Shown here piece by piece: positions 35,156 to 47,714 of a DNA stretch of 64,000 nucleotides. The DNA comes from Balaenoptera acutorostrata (lineage: Eukaryota; Chordata; Mammalia; Artiodactyla; Balaenopteridae), in contig NC_080080.1 of assembly GCF_949987535.1 (NCBI RefSeq), positions 62,145,006 to 62,209,005 of the forward strand, given 5' to 3'. A program made the translations under genes and the position numbers. The notes beneath the pieces are model-generated. The model searched no databases, was not told the DNA's origin, and saw only the letters and a program-made list of their open reading frames with translations. Positions within the stretch are counted from its first letter, which is position 1. Each line of letters opens with the position of its first letter.

Positions 35156-38100
35156 ATGGCTTCTCGTGCTGAGGAATGTAACCGCTGCCCTGCCTTCCTG
35201 TCTCAGGGGATTGGCTCTTTATCTGCCAATGCACTGATGGTTGCACTAACATTTTCACTGCCCCAGCATCTCCGCCATGGATATCTAGTAGCTACGTGTT
35301 GTTTCAAATCTTCAGCAAAGAATAAAATCTGGCAGGATATTATAAACATTCAAGCAAGTAGCCCAAAGAAATTGCTCAAACTTATGCCATGGTAATGCAC
35401 ACACCACCAGCTTTATTTCCATCTTCTTGCAGCTGATCAGAGATGTGTTATGAGGATTTTTCAAAATCATCATTTCCGTATAACACATCATGCTCTTAAA
35501 GAATAAGAGAACAGAATCTCTCTTTGGTTGGAAAACTGCAAGAGCCAGAAACATGCATGTTATTTCCCCTTGTGTGAAAAGCTGAAGATGCACAATGCCC
35601 TTGCGCCTAAAACCCCACATACAGAAACCAGAACCTTAAGGAGGATGTGGAAGCCACAATTCTATAAACATAAACACAGCATCAAGATATTAGCTACTTT
35701 AAGGGCAGTCCCCCTCAGGATAGGCATACAACAAAAGTCAGCAACAACATTAACGACAAAAAAACCTCAGTGCCGTCAACAGCAGCAAAACCAAAAAATA
35801 AAACAAAACCATACAACAAGAAAGAAAATAGAGAGGCAAGGAGGCTTAAAATGCCAGTCATTTCAATCTCTTTAAGATGATTTTCCCTTTAATGGTCATC
35901 CGATTTATTTGGGAAAAAGAATTTTATTCTTAATTCTTTTCAGTATTTTTTAAAGCTAAATTTCATATGGTCAAGAAGTCAGAAAATGATCACTTGTGTA
36001 GGGATGAATAGCTCTTATGGAATTCTCAATATATGACACAACTTTTTTTTTTTTTTTTACTGTAGTCATAAAATTCTAGCAAAGTACCTATAGTGCTGAC
36101 TAAATCAACAGGGGATTAAAGCATATAGAAGAAATATCTACTTTTTATATATAGGATGAATATAAACTGCTGGGTTTGCAGGTTTTATAGGAAGAAAGGG
36201 AAAGGCATGTTTTTACAGTTACTACATCTTTTATTCAAAGATGGGAGCTAGCCAGATAGTGAGAGAGGAAGAAAGAAAGAATTGACTCCGTGCTATGTGT
36301 TCAGTAAAAAGTGCTTTGGATAAAAATAATAATAAAAGGTCACAGTTCAAATTAAACTGTCAGGCAGTCTATACGTGACCTGCTCATTGTATATTTATTG
36401 TTTCTTGACTATGGAAAAATGATCATTATCACCATGGTTTTCACCTGACTTTCAAAAATGAATGCACATAATCTTTTGCATTATCTAAATAGAATAGGCT
36501 ATGTTCTGTGCAGTTGCCAAACTTAAAATGATAGAATGTTCATTTAGCCCGTCTGTCTTACCCATCTCGTCTCCCCCTCCTTTGATGGGGAGGGGAGGGA
36601 AGGAGAGAGTCCTTTGCTTTGGCAGGAGGGTAAGCAGGCCATTGTTTCTGCAGTCAATGCCAGTGTCATGAGTCAGCAAGACGCGTTTAATGCTCTCTTG
36701 GTTAAGCCCTAACTCTATAATTCCCCAGGGCTGTCACCTCCTCTGGCCCAGTGCCAAAGGAGTTGGAGCAGGGCCCCAAACCTCAGGCCAGGGTCCCATC
36801 TCATGACTCTGCAGAGCCTCCTGTGGTGTCTATATTATTTCCATACATAACGTTTGTTTATATGGGTAAAACATGGTCTCTCATTTCCCACTTAGCACCG
36901 ATGTTAAAAAGAAAACCCTTTTTTTTAAAAAAAAAGAAACTTCTAATTTCCCAAGCATGTACTAAAAAGGAAAGCAACAAATTAAATATGACTTTAAGCT
37001 ACTTCATTGTACACTTTCATCTATTGTCTTCCACCCAGATTGGAAAAAGCACAGGTGTTTTGCCATGTGCAGCTGAGATCTGACAACTAGTTTTTGATGT
37101 TCAGGGTTAAATTTAAATCCACATGGCCTGGTTACCAATCTCCACAGTTGCACCCAGGCAGGACTAGGAAAGATTGATGATTGTGATTGTGAGATTAATC
37201 CTGTAATGTTTACAAGACTCCTGAGCTGAAACCTGGTTTGTCGTATCATGCTACCCAGAGAAGGCCGCTTGGCTTGCCAGGGTAATTTCTTCTGATGCAG
37301 TAAATAACTAGGCATAATGAAAATACTCTGATGTATTCCGCTGCCTGATTGATGCTCTGCATGTGATACGGTAAAAGCAGTGCCCTTCCTATCACAAATT
37401 TACATATACAAACCAGCAGAAGACGCATGATAATGTCAGCATCCTGCAAAAGCCCTGGGATGCTACACAATTTTATAGCAGTTATGAATTACTGTTGACC
37501 TTTCTGGCCTCTTCTACCAGTATGCTAGACTTGAGCATATTGAAAGTCATCAGTCTGAAGCAGTCATTCTTTACATAATTATGGCTATTTGTGTGGGGGG
37601 AGGGTAGTGTTTCTTTTATTGTTAAGAATTAGCATTAAGGGATAACACTGCTGTGACCTAGGACAGTCTCTGCTGCTTTATACACATTTTAATAAAAGCA
37701 GGGAAAAGGACACTAAAAATACTTCAGCAGATTTTTCAAAGCACCATTGCACGGAAAGAAAAATGCTAACTGCTTTTCAGTATTTTTTAAACAGGAAAAA
37801 AAGGATCCCAGTAGCTTGCATTCATTTTTTTTTTTTTTTAAATGTGGTGGTTTAAAATTATTTTTTAGTATTTCTCTGTAATCGTTCAGGCAAATTTTCT
37901 TGTTTAATTTTATGCGTCTCTGGACTGGAAAAAGAGTTGGAAGGACCAAAGAAGAGTCTGGGGTCCATATATAGATTACATTTTTAAATTCACGTGGATG
38001 CATTACCGAAGGCACCTCTATACTTCATACTAAATATCTGAATAATCAGGCTTTCAGAAGATCACTAAACACAGTTCCTTATTGTCATTTGCATTTTAAT

Positions 38101-38546
38101 GTCCTTAAAATTATTACACTAAGGGAAATGTTTTTGATACATTACAGCATTTCCTCTAAATGTGTGATTATGTTAATGAGTTTTCAATCAGTATCCTAGC
38201 CTGACACCATAAGAAAATTTATGCAAAGTTCATACCCTGTCAGGGCCTTTAATCAGGACCATTTATTAGAGCCCTGCCTTCTTTGATGGTTGCTGCTGCC
38301 TTTATTAAATATACTGACTTGGCCATCTGAAGAAAAGGACAATAAAAGGTTACTGGGGATGAAAGCATGAATGCTATTTGCTCATGTTTCCTTTACAGAC
38401 ACCTCTTCAATAATTAAGGAAGGGCTTTCTTTGGCCTTTTAGGCTTTTGAAGTGCATATCAAACATAACAGTTCTTGTTTTTATGGAATGCTTAATACTT
38501 ACATTTAGTCTTAAACACAAGTAAACTAACTTAGATGTTGTAAGCA

Positions 38547-38580
38547 CAGGAATACACACACACATGCACACACACACATA
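38547..38580 (+). repeat. Interrupted (CA)n microsatellite
   Basis: CA dinucleotide tract interrupted by TG. Confidence 0.8.
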
Positions 38581-40110
38581 ATTTTTTTTCTCTACCAGGA
38601 GCAAAAATCACAACCTGGTCAAATATGTGATATTATGTTACTGGATTTTTCTCTAAGGAGACCAGTTATGCTTTAAATCACATAGAAAATAATCAAATTA
38701 AAAATGTTCCCCCTGCTTTTCATTATTAAATGTAGATATCTTTTCCTTTCCTGATTCTTCCATATGGGGATTTATGCTGGGCTGTGGCTCTAGTATATTA
38801 ACAAATTTGACAAAGCAGCCTTTAGTGAAAGAGGTGTGTTTTGCAGCTTCTGCCATTAGCACCAGTGACTTTAAACAATTAATTAATGCACTGCCTTATA
38901 AACTTACACAAGGGTTGAAACTGGCATGAGCGGCACCATTTTTTCTGAATTACATGCAGAGAAAAACAAAACTAACAGAAGCCCTAGCTAAGCAGTATTG
39001 ACAACCTGGGGTTTGGATACAAATTCAATATGAGAAAACAGACTCACTTCAATGAAATACAAATAAACAACAAATTCTGTTTTAACATGTCTAAATACGA
39101 AGTAGGTGACTGACAGGCTTAGGTCTCCTAGGAAAACCATTAGTTGAGAACTTGATAGGAAAACGTTTGATTTAAATGCACGTGGCGTTTCCCCTCAGGG
39201 GGTGAGCTGAGTGGTACAGGGGGATTCAGAGGCACCCCTTTCACTGAACATGCCTGCTGGGCTATATCTTAGAAAATGAAATCTGTAGGGTCCCCTAATA
39301 CTAACAAGTGTATAACTCTATCATCAATTTAGAAGGCATAGTAATTATAGTAGTCTGATGATTGCTCTTTTGCTTATCTCCCTTAAATCACACTCTTTTT
39401 GCCTTCTATCCAAATTCTCAAGGCAATTTTATAGCTAGAATTTTGTCTATCCTCAAGTAAAAATTAGTTTTCAGGTTCATATTATTTGTTGATTATAAAA
39501 ATTATTCATGCCCCTCCTCAGATAACTTCTAAAATGTTTATTTAAAAGAAGATGGTTCGTTGTCTAAGATTTGATAAATGAATTAATCATCACCTTCTTG
39601 CCAAATTTGCTCTCCCCAATTAGCATGGCTACCCACACCTGTCTATTCAAGTCTATAAACAGCAACTGCTAAGCTTATAATATCATACTTTGAATTGCTC
39701 TGATTTGTTTTTTTGATTAGTGATGCCTGTTGTTATACTTTCCTACTGAAAAAAAAAAATTCTTATATAGACAGGTTGCTAATTTGCTCATTTGGATTTC
39801 TAAAAATGCAAAAACTAAATTGTTGGCTATTTTGATGACGTTTTGGACCCAGAAATTCATAATAACAAAAGTTATAACATTAGTCATGTTATAAATTTAA
39901 GCGTTGGTGCACAAAAGAATTGACATTTATAAAAGCTCTGAGTTAATCACATTCACGTAAAGAAAATCTTAGTAAATGAACCCTTTGACAGCAGCATTGT
40001 GTTTAATTTTATGCCTGTATTTCTGATCTACTGCATCATGTAACAGTCATTTTCTCTGATTGCTGGTCCATCTTTTAGCCCCTTCCCCCCTTCCCTTCAG
40101 CCTGATAACC

Positions 40111-40138
40111 CACACGTGTGCGCGTGCGTGGGCACATA

Positions 40139-40183
<45 letters not shown>

Positions 40184-40192
40184 ACGCACAAA
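40111..40192 (+). repeat. Alternating purine-pyrimidine tract with (CA)n core
   Basis: A GT/GC-alternating left arm (CACACGTGTGCGCGTGCGTG at 40111-40130), then (CA)n of about 16 units from 40139, then three CGCACA-type repeats. The left GTGCGTG-rich part and right CACGCAC-rich part are near-complementary, so the tract could form either left-handed DNA or a stem. Confidence 0.85.
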
Positions 40193-42369
40193 ACCACACC
40201 AGGCAGACCAAATGAATCAAGTAGTGTCTACTGGATTGAAGAAAGAAATATATAGAATGCATCTCTAAGCATATCAAAACAGCCTATAGCACGTCTTTGT
40301 TATTATCTTCAATATATTATTACAGAGTACTGAATTATTATTTCACACTCTTTGGAGTTAGGAATATATATATCTTTGCTTTTATCAAATAAAAAGGAAT
40401 ATGGCGCTTCAATTCACAGGGAAGAATGCAGAAAGCATGCATGAATATTAAAACTAATAAACCTTGCTGACAAGATCTATATTTTTGGCATTAGGTATTT
40501 ATTCCTACCACTCTGTATATCTGGGCAAACGTTCAGAATATTTCCAAATATGTATATATATACAGGGAATGCATGTACCCATAGCTGCTCTGCTCCCTTC
40601 CCCCTCCCATATGTTGAAGTCTTATGAGGTGAACAATAAGAATGAAAATCAGCTTCTGCAAAAGGCAGCAGCAATCCCATGATTCCATCGGAGCCAATCA
40701 CTTAACATATCATTCATAATGCTAGCCTGCTCCCATCATCCTTGCCCTGTCAGTAGTATCTTTCTTCATTTTCTTCTGCTACTCAGTTCCAAGAAAGTGG
40801 AACCACTGTATCATTTACTGTTCACAACCTGAGCTGCTGATGTAAGGGTTGATTTGTTATTTTCCATAATGTCCTGTACAATTCTTTTTGATTTCGATGC
40901 AAAATTTAAGTTGGAGAAGAGCTTTAGATAATTTTGACAGTGGAAGGTTTGGATAAGATTAAATTTATCTTTCCCTTTGAATGGCTCTATATAGTTTCAA
41001 GCATTCTAAAAGATTTAAATAAGTATTTTATGGTAAGTGGTCCTTTTTTTTTTCTTTTCTTTCGACAGTATTCTACACTAAGTGGACAAAACAAATGACC
41101 TAAGATATCTTTAGCATGAATTAAAGAAAATCTTTCTTATCACTGAAAATTGGTGATTCAAAAATGTCTATAATGAGAAGGAAAAACATTTATTCACAGT
41201 CTCCTGAAGTAGTTACGGGCCCGTTATGTCTAACAAGGCCTCCTGAAGACAAATTTGTTATAATTTGTATTTTTTTCTTATTATTTTGTACAGTGAACAG
41301 TGATGACTCTCTGACTTCAAACCTAATCACCAGTGCCTATTAAATTTGGGTTTACATGTGGCTGAAGTTAGAACTGATTATCATAGCGAATGAAATACTT
41401 GTTTGGCTTATTCCCAGAGGGCAAAAAGTCATTCTTCAAGGGGATGCATCTCATTTGAGGCCTACATTAACAACTGAAGGCAGTTAAAAATACACGTGAA
41501 CTCCCAGTGAGGCAAATCTGAGGTTGACCACATATATTTACTGGCTGACTCTTGCCTCATTCGGAGAGGAAAACTGTGATATGGAAGGCTGATTTCTGCA
41601 ACACAACAGACCTTAATTTACAACCCTAATGTAGCACGTGGATCATATATGCTTAGAAAATATTTATATTCTTAACATTCTGTACAGGCTTTGTATGTTT
41701 TTGTATATCACTAAAGTTATAGGAAAAAGTTGTATTAGAAAAGATAAGTCCCAACAGCATTAAAGTCAAAAATTTTAATTAAAATAAACCCCTCATTTCC
41801 AAGATGTCCTATGACTTAAATAATACCAATGCCATTGTAAAGGCATGGATCCAAAAGCTTACCAAAAAATGCACCAGGTCTGAATTATTTAAAAGACAGA
41901 ATTATTGGTAACCTAGAACAAGTTAGATAATGATTTTCTAATTAGATTGACATCCACAGTCAGATAAAATACAGTATGATTAAAAACTACCAACGTCTGT
42001 TAACATGCTTTTGCATTTTCACTTTGCTATTTTTTTCTTTGCAAAAAATACCAGGGGTATTTAAAAGTCAAATTATAGTTCACTGAAGAAAAATGAAGAC
42101 ATAATTCAAGCCTAAGCATATACTTTTCAATCTTTATCACTCCTAAAATATAACATGTCCAAAGAAACGCCAAAAATCTTCATCTGTTTTAGATAAATGT
42201 ATTGTTTTAAATGGCAATAAACTACAAAGAAATACCAGGGACTAGTTGACTGGTAAGTAAATTCAAGAAAAGTAAAGATCTGTAAATTTGTAGAGTAAAA
42301 AAAGTAAAACTGTTTATTTATTTATTTGTAGAGTTCTGAGCCTCCCATTGCAAAAAATTCCTCTTATGT

Positions 42370-42600
42370 ATAGCAATATTTCAGAATGCTTTCTCATGAA
42401 TTAGCTCAACTCATTACCACAAGGACTGTGAGATGTGGACAGAGGTGTCCCATTGGTGTGAAAATGGAATTGCAGAGAGGTGATGCAACTCACCCAATAT
42501 CCGGAATCCAGAAAGTGGCTGGGCTGGGACTCAAGTTCGAATCTTTGGACCGCTGGTTTAGTGCTCACTCTTCTAAACCACAGTGCTCCTTTTTTCGTTA
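42370..42600 (-). repeat. MIR SINE (minus strand)
   Basis: Clear reversed MIR: 'ttgcagagaggtgatgcaac', 'tcacccaatatccggaatcc', 'gctgggactcaagttcgaat', 'ttctaaaccacagtgctcc'. Confidence 0.8.
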
Positions 42601-43604
42601 AGTAAAGAGACTGTGAAAGTATTTCACTCTGCATGATGTATAGGTTTATTGGGAGAGTGACACAACAGAGCAGTGAAGTGTAAACCATAGAAATGAAGTC
42701 ATGCATAAAGCTATATAAGAAATATGTATATTGAAGTCCCATTTCATGAAGGTACTGGGAGGCCATGCGGTTCCCTGTGTTATTTGTGGACACATTGTTA
42801 TTCCTCTATTGTTAGTATTGTTTACCTTCTCTGATATACCTTCCTGTTTTAAATAAATGGTGCCACAGGCAGTAGGGAGCATGAATGGTGCACTTTGATT
42901 AAAAAGAAAAAAAAACCAAAAACAACGCTATCTAGGTTCGAGTGTTAAACTCTTTCCTTGCCACACCTGAGGGCATTTCAGGTTCATCATGGAAGAAATG
43001 CATTTCTCTCTCTGAGAAGGGCTTCCTTTTCAGCTGTGCTATGAACGCTGCGATCAGAAATGGCAGTGATTGAGGATTCTCAAAAGTGAGGGAGAAAGAG
43101 GAAACAACCGAAGGAGCTCCCACGGCCCTGAATGAAAGCTACTGGTTTGACATTCGGTTTGAATAGATTTTTAAAAGGCTGACATTTCCTAATTTATTTC
43201 AAAGTCATTAAAAAATATTAAAATTTTAAAATAAAAGCAAGACTACTAGAAAGAATACGTAAAATAGCTTCAAAGATGATATTATTTGCCATTTCTATTT
43301 TTCAACGTGTATTCACATCTGATTCTTATAATATTTCAATTTACTTTTAATAACCAGATGTTGAATGTTTCACCATTTCACCTGTATTAATTTATAATAT
43401 TAAACTGTTTTATTTAATAATTAATTTTTCATTTAAAAGGCCATTAGGAAAATTGATCATTCTATTTTACTTCCTAAGTTAATTTCTAAAGCAATGTCAT
43501 AGTAATAACATGACCTTATTATTTTTAAAAATAAAATTAGAAGTACTTAGGATTCTCTCTGAAACAATTTAACTGAAGATCATTTTTAAAGATAAAGAAA
43601 AGCA
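42601..43604. other. No gene recognised
   Basis: AT-rich unique sequence with overlapping chance frames. Confidence 0.4.
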
Positions 43605-43820
43605 ATATGGCTCGCTACTTAATAATATGGGTTTTGGACTCCAACGCCTATGTTCAAATCCTGGCATCTGATAACACTCTCAGTGTTCCAATTTCCTGAT
43701 CTATAAAATGGAGGAAAGTATAAAATCCTGTTTCATAGGATTGTTGTGAGGATTACATACAAATGCTTAGAACAGTGCCTGGCAAATACAAAATATTCAA
43801 TATGTGGTAGCTATGTTTTC
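43605..43820 (+). repeat. MIR SINE (plus strand)
   Basis: Well-preserved MIR: 'tgggttttggactccaacgc', 'gttcaaatcctggcatctga', 'gatctataaaatggaggaaa', 'gattgttgtgaggattacat', 'agaacagtgcctggcaaata'. Confidence 0.85.
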
Positions 43821-43944
43821 AAGAAAGATGTATCTAAAGAGTGTTATTACAATTCAGCCTAAAGTAGTCATGTCCTGTGAAAGAGTAGGAGTTTCAGGGA
43901 GTCTAGAAAAAAGTGCAGTTAAGGCAGTATATAATGAAAGAAGT

Positions 43945-44165
43945 AGGGAAATAGTTATAGCTTTGGAGTCAGGCAAACATTGTCAAGCCTTACCTCTTAT
44001 GAGATGTATAACTTTGAGTTTGTCTGTTCTTAAGCCTACTTCTTCATCTGTAAAATATATACTATCATACAGGGCTTTTTTTTCAATTAGATAAGAGAGA
44101 GAGATTAATATAAATAATTAGCCAGTGCCTGGAGACAGTAACCCTTCGAGATATGGTTGTGGTAG
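43945..44165 (+). repeat. MIR SINE (plus strand)
   Basis: Second forward MIR 125 bases after the previous one: 'agctttggagtcaggcaaac', 'ttatgagatgtataactttg', 'cttcatctgtaaaatatata', 'ttagccagtgcctggagaca'. Confidence 0.75.
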
Positions 44166-45508
44166 TGTCGGTGGTGGCGCTGAAGGAAGGACGTGCTGCA
44201 TGTGAGGCAGAGGGAGAGGGTGGAAGGGATACAGGGCTTGGAACACAGCACAGTCACTTGCAGAGCCAAAATGAGAGGTTTGGTCTCCAGCAGCTCCACC
44301 AGCTGAGGCTTAATCTATCTCAAATCACTGGTGGACTTTTACTGGGGCCAAACAACCCAAAGTCAGTGTTAGAGGGGTTGATTCTGGGGCAGCACCAGGG
44401 ATAGCTCCCAGTAGCCCTCCAAAAAAGCAGACCACTTGTTTCTTGTCCCAGTCTCTGCTCAGGTTTTCAAAGGTCAGGTTCCTTTCAAGACATTTTCCAA
44501 CACTTCTTGACAAAGACCAGGTCGAGTCCTTCATCCACCCAGGAGCCTCAGTGATGATGGGATGGCCAGGCTGTGGCCTGTATTAGATGGGAGACAAGAC
44601 GGGTAAGTTTCTCTCTGGCTGGATGGAAATTGTTTCTGAAGCATGGCCATAATTCTTTTGGTTGTCTTACTACTTTAGGCTGATGGATTCTCAAGGCCAG
44701 TGTCACGGGGCATAGTTTTGTCAAGGTCTGTTTTGAGGTATTTTACAAGTAATATGTCGCCAATAATAAAATCAGCCAACGCTGAAGTATGCCAATGGTT
44801 TACATTTTAAAATAAACAAAGCATTTTTCAACTGGAATTTTGAATTCAGAAAGCAAATCAGAGAAAACAGTATATTTTATGATTGAATTTTAAAAATGAA
44901 ATTCTGAAAAAGAACAATAAAATAATATACTGCTTAGGAATACATAGCTATGCGGTATGAGTATAAAAAAGCAAGAAAATGATTAACACAAAATTCAAGA
45001 TAGAGGTCTCTCTATTTGATGGCTGGTAGATCAAATCAGGGAGGAATTTACTGATACCTTCAACGGTACCAATACATTAGGTTATAAACATTAGGTTGCA
45101 TTAGGTTACATTAGGTTACATTAGGTTATAAATTTATTAGATGGGGAAATTTCCAGAATTACTGAAGTTATCCCATGTAACTCCCTCCTTCCTTGCCTGA
45201 TCATAAGTTGAAACTTATTTACCCCGATCACTCCATATAAGACATTATAAGACAGAGGCATTGTGACTAGGCACTCAGCCATGAAGGGAGACACCTTTCC
45301 ACCTAAATTCCATTAAGCTAGCTCCAGGTGCATCAATTTGTTCTCATGTCATTCACTGTTTCAAAAATACTTATGAATAATTATGCTAATGTTAAAAAGG
45401 CTTATATTGTTTAACATTGTTTATTGTATAAGAAACTCATCAGCACATATGTCTGACACTAAGGCTTTGGGTACCTGGAATTTGAACTTGCTGCTTCAGA
45501 GAGGCATT
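44166..45508. other. No gene recognised; GC-richer unique segment at 44170-44620
   Basis: The first 450 bp are GC-richer than their surroundings and carry frames of 83 codons (plus) and 69 codons (minus) that I do not recognise. No repeat family was identified, so a diverged retrocopy or an exon is possible but unsupported. The rest is AT-rich. Confidence 0.3.
45075..45128 (+). repeat. 10-bp tandem repeat (CATTAGGTTA)
   Basis: Five near-identical decamers: one at 45075-45084, then four back to back at 45089-45128. Small minisatellite-like array. It is not the TTAGGG telomere unit. Confidence 0.92.
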
Positions 45509-45524
45509 AACTTCTATTGTTATT

Positions 45525-45867
45525 TTTTTTTTTTTTTTAAGTTTTTTTTACTTGATTTTATTTATTTATTTATTTATTTTTGGCTGTGTTGGGTCTTCGG
45601 TTCGTGCGAGGGCTTTCTCCAGTTGCGGCAAGCGGGGGCCACTCTTCATCGCGGTACGGGGACCGCTCTTCATCGCGGTGCGCGGGCCTTTCTCTATCGC
45701 GGCCCCTCCCGTCGCGGGGCACAGGCTCCAGACGCGCAGGCTCAGCAATTGTGGCTCACGGGCCCAGCTGCTCCGTGGCATGTGGTATCTTCCCAGACCA
45801 GGGCTCGAACCCGTGTCCCCTGCATTAGCAGGCAGATTCTCAACCACTGCGCCACCAGGGAAGCCCC
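45525..45867 (-). repeat. CHR-type tRNA-derived SINE with 24-bp internal duplication (copy F)
   Basis: Reverse-oriented full copy with a perfect 16-bp duplication AACTTCTATTGTTATT at 45509-45524 and 45868-45883. 'ctcttcatcgcggt' occurs twice with a 24-bp period (45642-45655 and 45666-45679), at the same place as in copy A. Copies A and F also share 'gcacgaaccgaag' and 'tgctaatgcagg', where copies C, D and E have 'cagaaacgaag' and 'tgccaatg(c/t)agg'. The 172-codon frame over this copy is SINE-derived. Confidence 0.95.
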
Positions 45868-46194
45868 AACTTCTATTGTTATTATTCCACAACTTTGGTG
45901 ACGTACCATTTAGGTACAATTTAACCAGGTCCAACCATGATTTCTTTTAGAGGTGATTGTGGGGCAAAAAGGTTCTCCGCTTTCCTTTTTCTCTTTGTTT
46001 TGTTTTCCTCTCATTTTTGAATACTGAGTGGCTGTGGCCTTGCCTTTCTTTGCTTTGAAGTTCCTGCCAGATCGATTGGGCCCCTTGCCCAGTGAGATTA
46101 GAATTGAGAGGTGAGTAGATAAATTAGTACCCAGTGCTGATCCAAGGGCCTTTTCAGGGACTAGCTTCTCATAAAAGGGCAGATGGGTGGATTT

Positions 46195-46420
46195 TCAATA
46201 GAAAGCATCCTCAACTTGAAGAGAGAATTCCTGAGTTCAAGTACAAACTCCAAATAGTAACAGCTGCTTAAGACCCTGGTTAGGTCACTTAGCTTCTTTC
46301 AGTCTCTGTTTATTCCTCAGTAAAATTGAGAGTAATAACAATTGTCATTTTTTCCATAGTGTCAAGACTGAGTGAAAGAAAAAGGAAATGTTTTGTGAAT
46401 AGCAAACATACAATATGGAT
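46195..46420 (+). repeat. MIR SINE (plus strand)
   Basis: Forward MIR: 'cctgagttcaagtacaaact', 'aagaccctggttaggtcact', 'tagcttctttcagtctctgt', 'tattcctcagtaaaattgag'. Confidence 0.7.
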
Positions 46421-46519
46421 TATTACCCTCAACTTCTCCCCATTCCTATTCCCCTTATCTAATCTCTCACAAAGTCCTGTCAATTTTACTTCGGAGATAA
46501 CTTTAGTATGTGTCCATTT

Positions 46520-46810
46520 CTCTGCTTTCCCCACAGCCTAGTTGAAGCCACCTTTTTCTCCCTACTTTCTTATCTGTCCTTCCTTCTCCTTATTGTCATG
46601 CAATTCATTTTCCTAACTGGAGCCAGAGAGATCTTTTAAGAAATACAAACCTGATTATAACACTCTTCTGCTTATAAGCCCTTCACTGGCATCCCATCAT
46701 TATCAGGATGAAGACCGAAACCTTAAGTTGGTCTAAAAACTCTGCATGATCTGCCCCAAATTACTACTCCTGCTTCATCTCACTCCTTACTTCTCCTCAA
46801 CTTTTAAGTC
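46520..46810 (+). repeat. L2 LINE fragment
   Basis: Matches the L2 segment upstream of its 3' end: 'ggagccagagagatctttta', 'ctcttctgcttataagccct', 'tcactggcatcccatcatta', 'ctctgcatgatctgccccaa'. Confidence 0.8.
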
Positions 46811-47714
46811 ACAACCACATGGATATGTAGACAAGTTTTTTTTTTTTTCTTTTTACCCTACTTGCTTGAGTATTACATAGTTCGTTGCATTAACTTCACC
46901 TTATGCATCACACACCCTAATTCAGGAAGGCAAGGTTTAAAAATAAAACATAAAACACGGAAAGAGAAAGATGAGATTATGTATACTGGGAACATTGACG
47001 GGTCTCTGAATGTAGTTATTTTACTATTGCCTTCTTTTCTTGAATTCAAAAGCATTTCAAAGGTAATTCACAAGGTAATATATTTGGGGGTAGTATTTGA
47101 GAGTGAAGTGAAGGCGTCTTGATGGATGGGGTTGGGAAACCATAAGCTCACGGATATTGACAGAATGACATTTTACTCTTCTGAGTACTACTTACTTCTA
47201 GGTAATGGGTAGGGAAATTTAGTATGTTGCCTGTCTTTTCCAAAGCATTTTTTTATGCTTTGACATGTTGAGTTCGATTGATTCACCTGTGTAATTGAAA
47301 AGTATAATTTGGCCTTAGTGTAATTGGTCTTCTCTTGGAATGCTTATCTGACGGGGCAGATCAATTATTAGGTTGATTCTGTCTTCTGCCTACACACAGA
47401 TCAGAACACATGTAAATTTTTCTTGTAAATTCACTTATTAATGATATCCATATATAAACACACATGCAAAGCTTACATTATATTTAACTACTACTTTCTC
47501 CTCTCTTTCTCTCTGCACATATGTGTATGTGTATAAATACTCACATATAAATTGTTTTCTTTCATATTTATTACTTCTGTTAATAATTATTTTACTACCT
47601 TTCATAGGGGTTCCACTAATGTTTTTAATATGTAAATCCAGAATAAGAAAGAAAACTAGTTAAGATTGGTTTTCTTGTATATACTTAATAATTAATTAGC
47701 CAGTATGAAAAATG
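46811..47714. other. No gene recognised
   Basis: AT-rich unique sequence with two T-rich tracts. Nothing could be named. Confidence 0.4.

Larger units (their letters stand above)
35160..42369. other. 7-kb block free of recognised interspersed repeats; candidate regulatory DNA
   Basis: No SINE, LINE, LTR or DNA transposon was recognised across 7.2 kb, although the rest of the window has one every 1-2 kb. Only microsatellites and homopolymers occur. Sub-blocks with a dense, non-repetitive texture are roughly 36480-36800, 37080-37460, 38140-38340, 38770-38950, 40600-41000 and 41200-41600. They contain short matches to common developmental factor sites: TGAGTCAGCA at 36669 (AP-1/MAF type), GATTAATCC at 37193 (bicoid-type homeodomain), TGTTTAC at 37207 (forkhead) and CTTTGATGG at 38281 (TCF/LEF). 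Such short matches also occur by chance. No coding exon was seen. Confidence 0.4.

Noticed and set aside
35528..35875. 115-codon Lys/Gln-rich frame in the repeat-poor block
   Set aside because: Low-complexity A-rich DNA produces such Lys/Gln/Thr-rich frames; there is no domain.
36669..36678. TGAGTCAGCA as a specific MAF/AP-1 enhancer site
   Set aside because: A single 10-base match is too weak on its own. It is mentioned only as part of the repeat-poor block.
45075..45128. Possible interstitial telomere repeat
   Set aside because: The unit is CATTAGGTTA, a 10-mer, not TTAGGG.
45075..45128. Possible CRISPR array
   Set aside because: Units are contiguous without spacers, and the genome is clearly mammalian.
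45383..45901. 172-codon open frame, the longest in the window
   Set aside because: Its body is the translation of SINE copy F on the plus strand. The recurring 'RTRVPCISRQILNHCATRE'-type frames occur in every SINE copy and are a known by-product of this SINE sequence.
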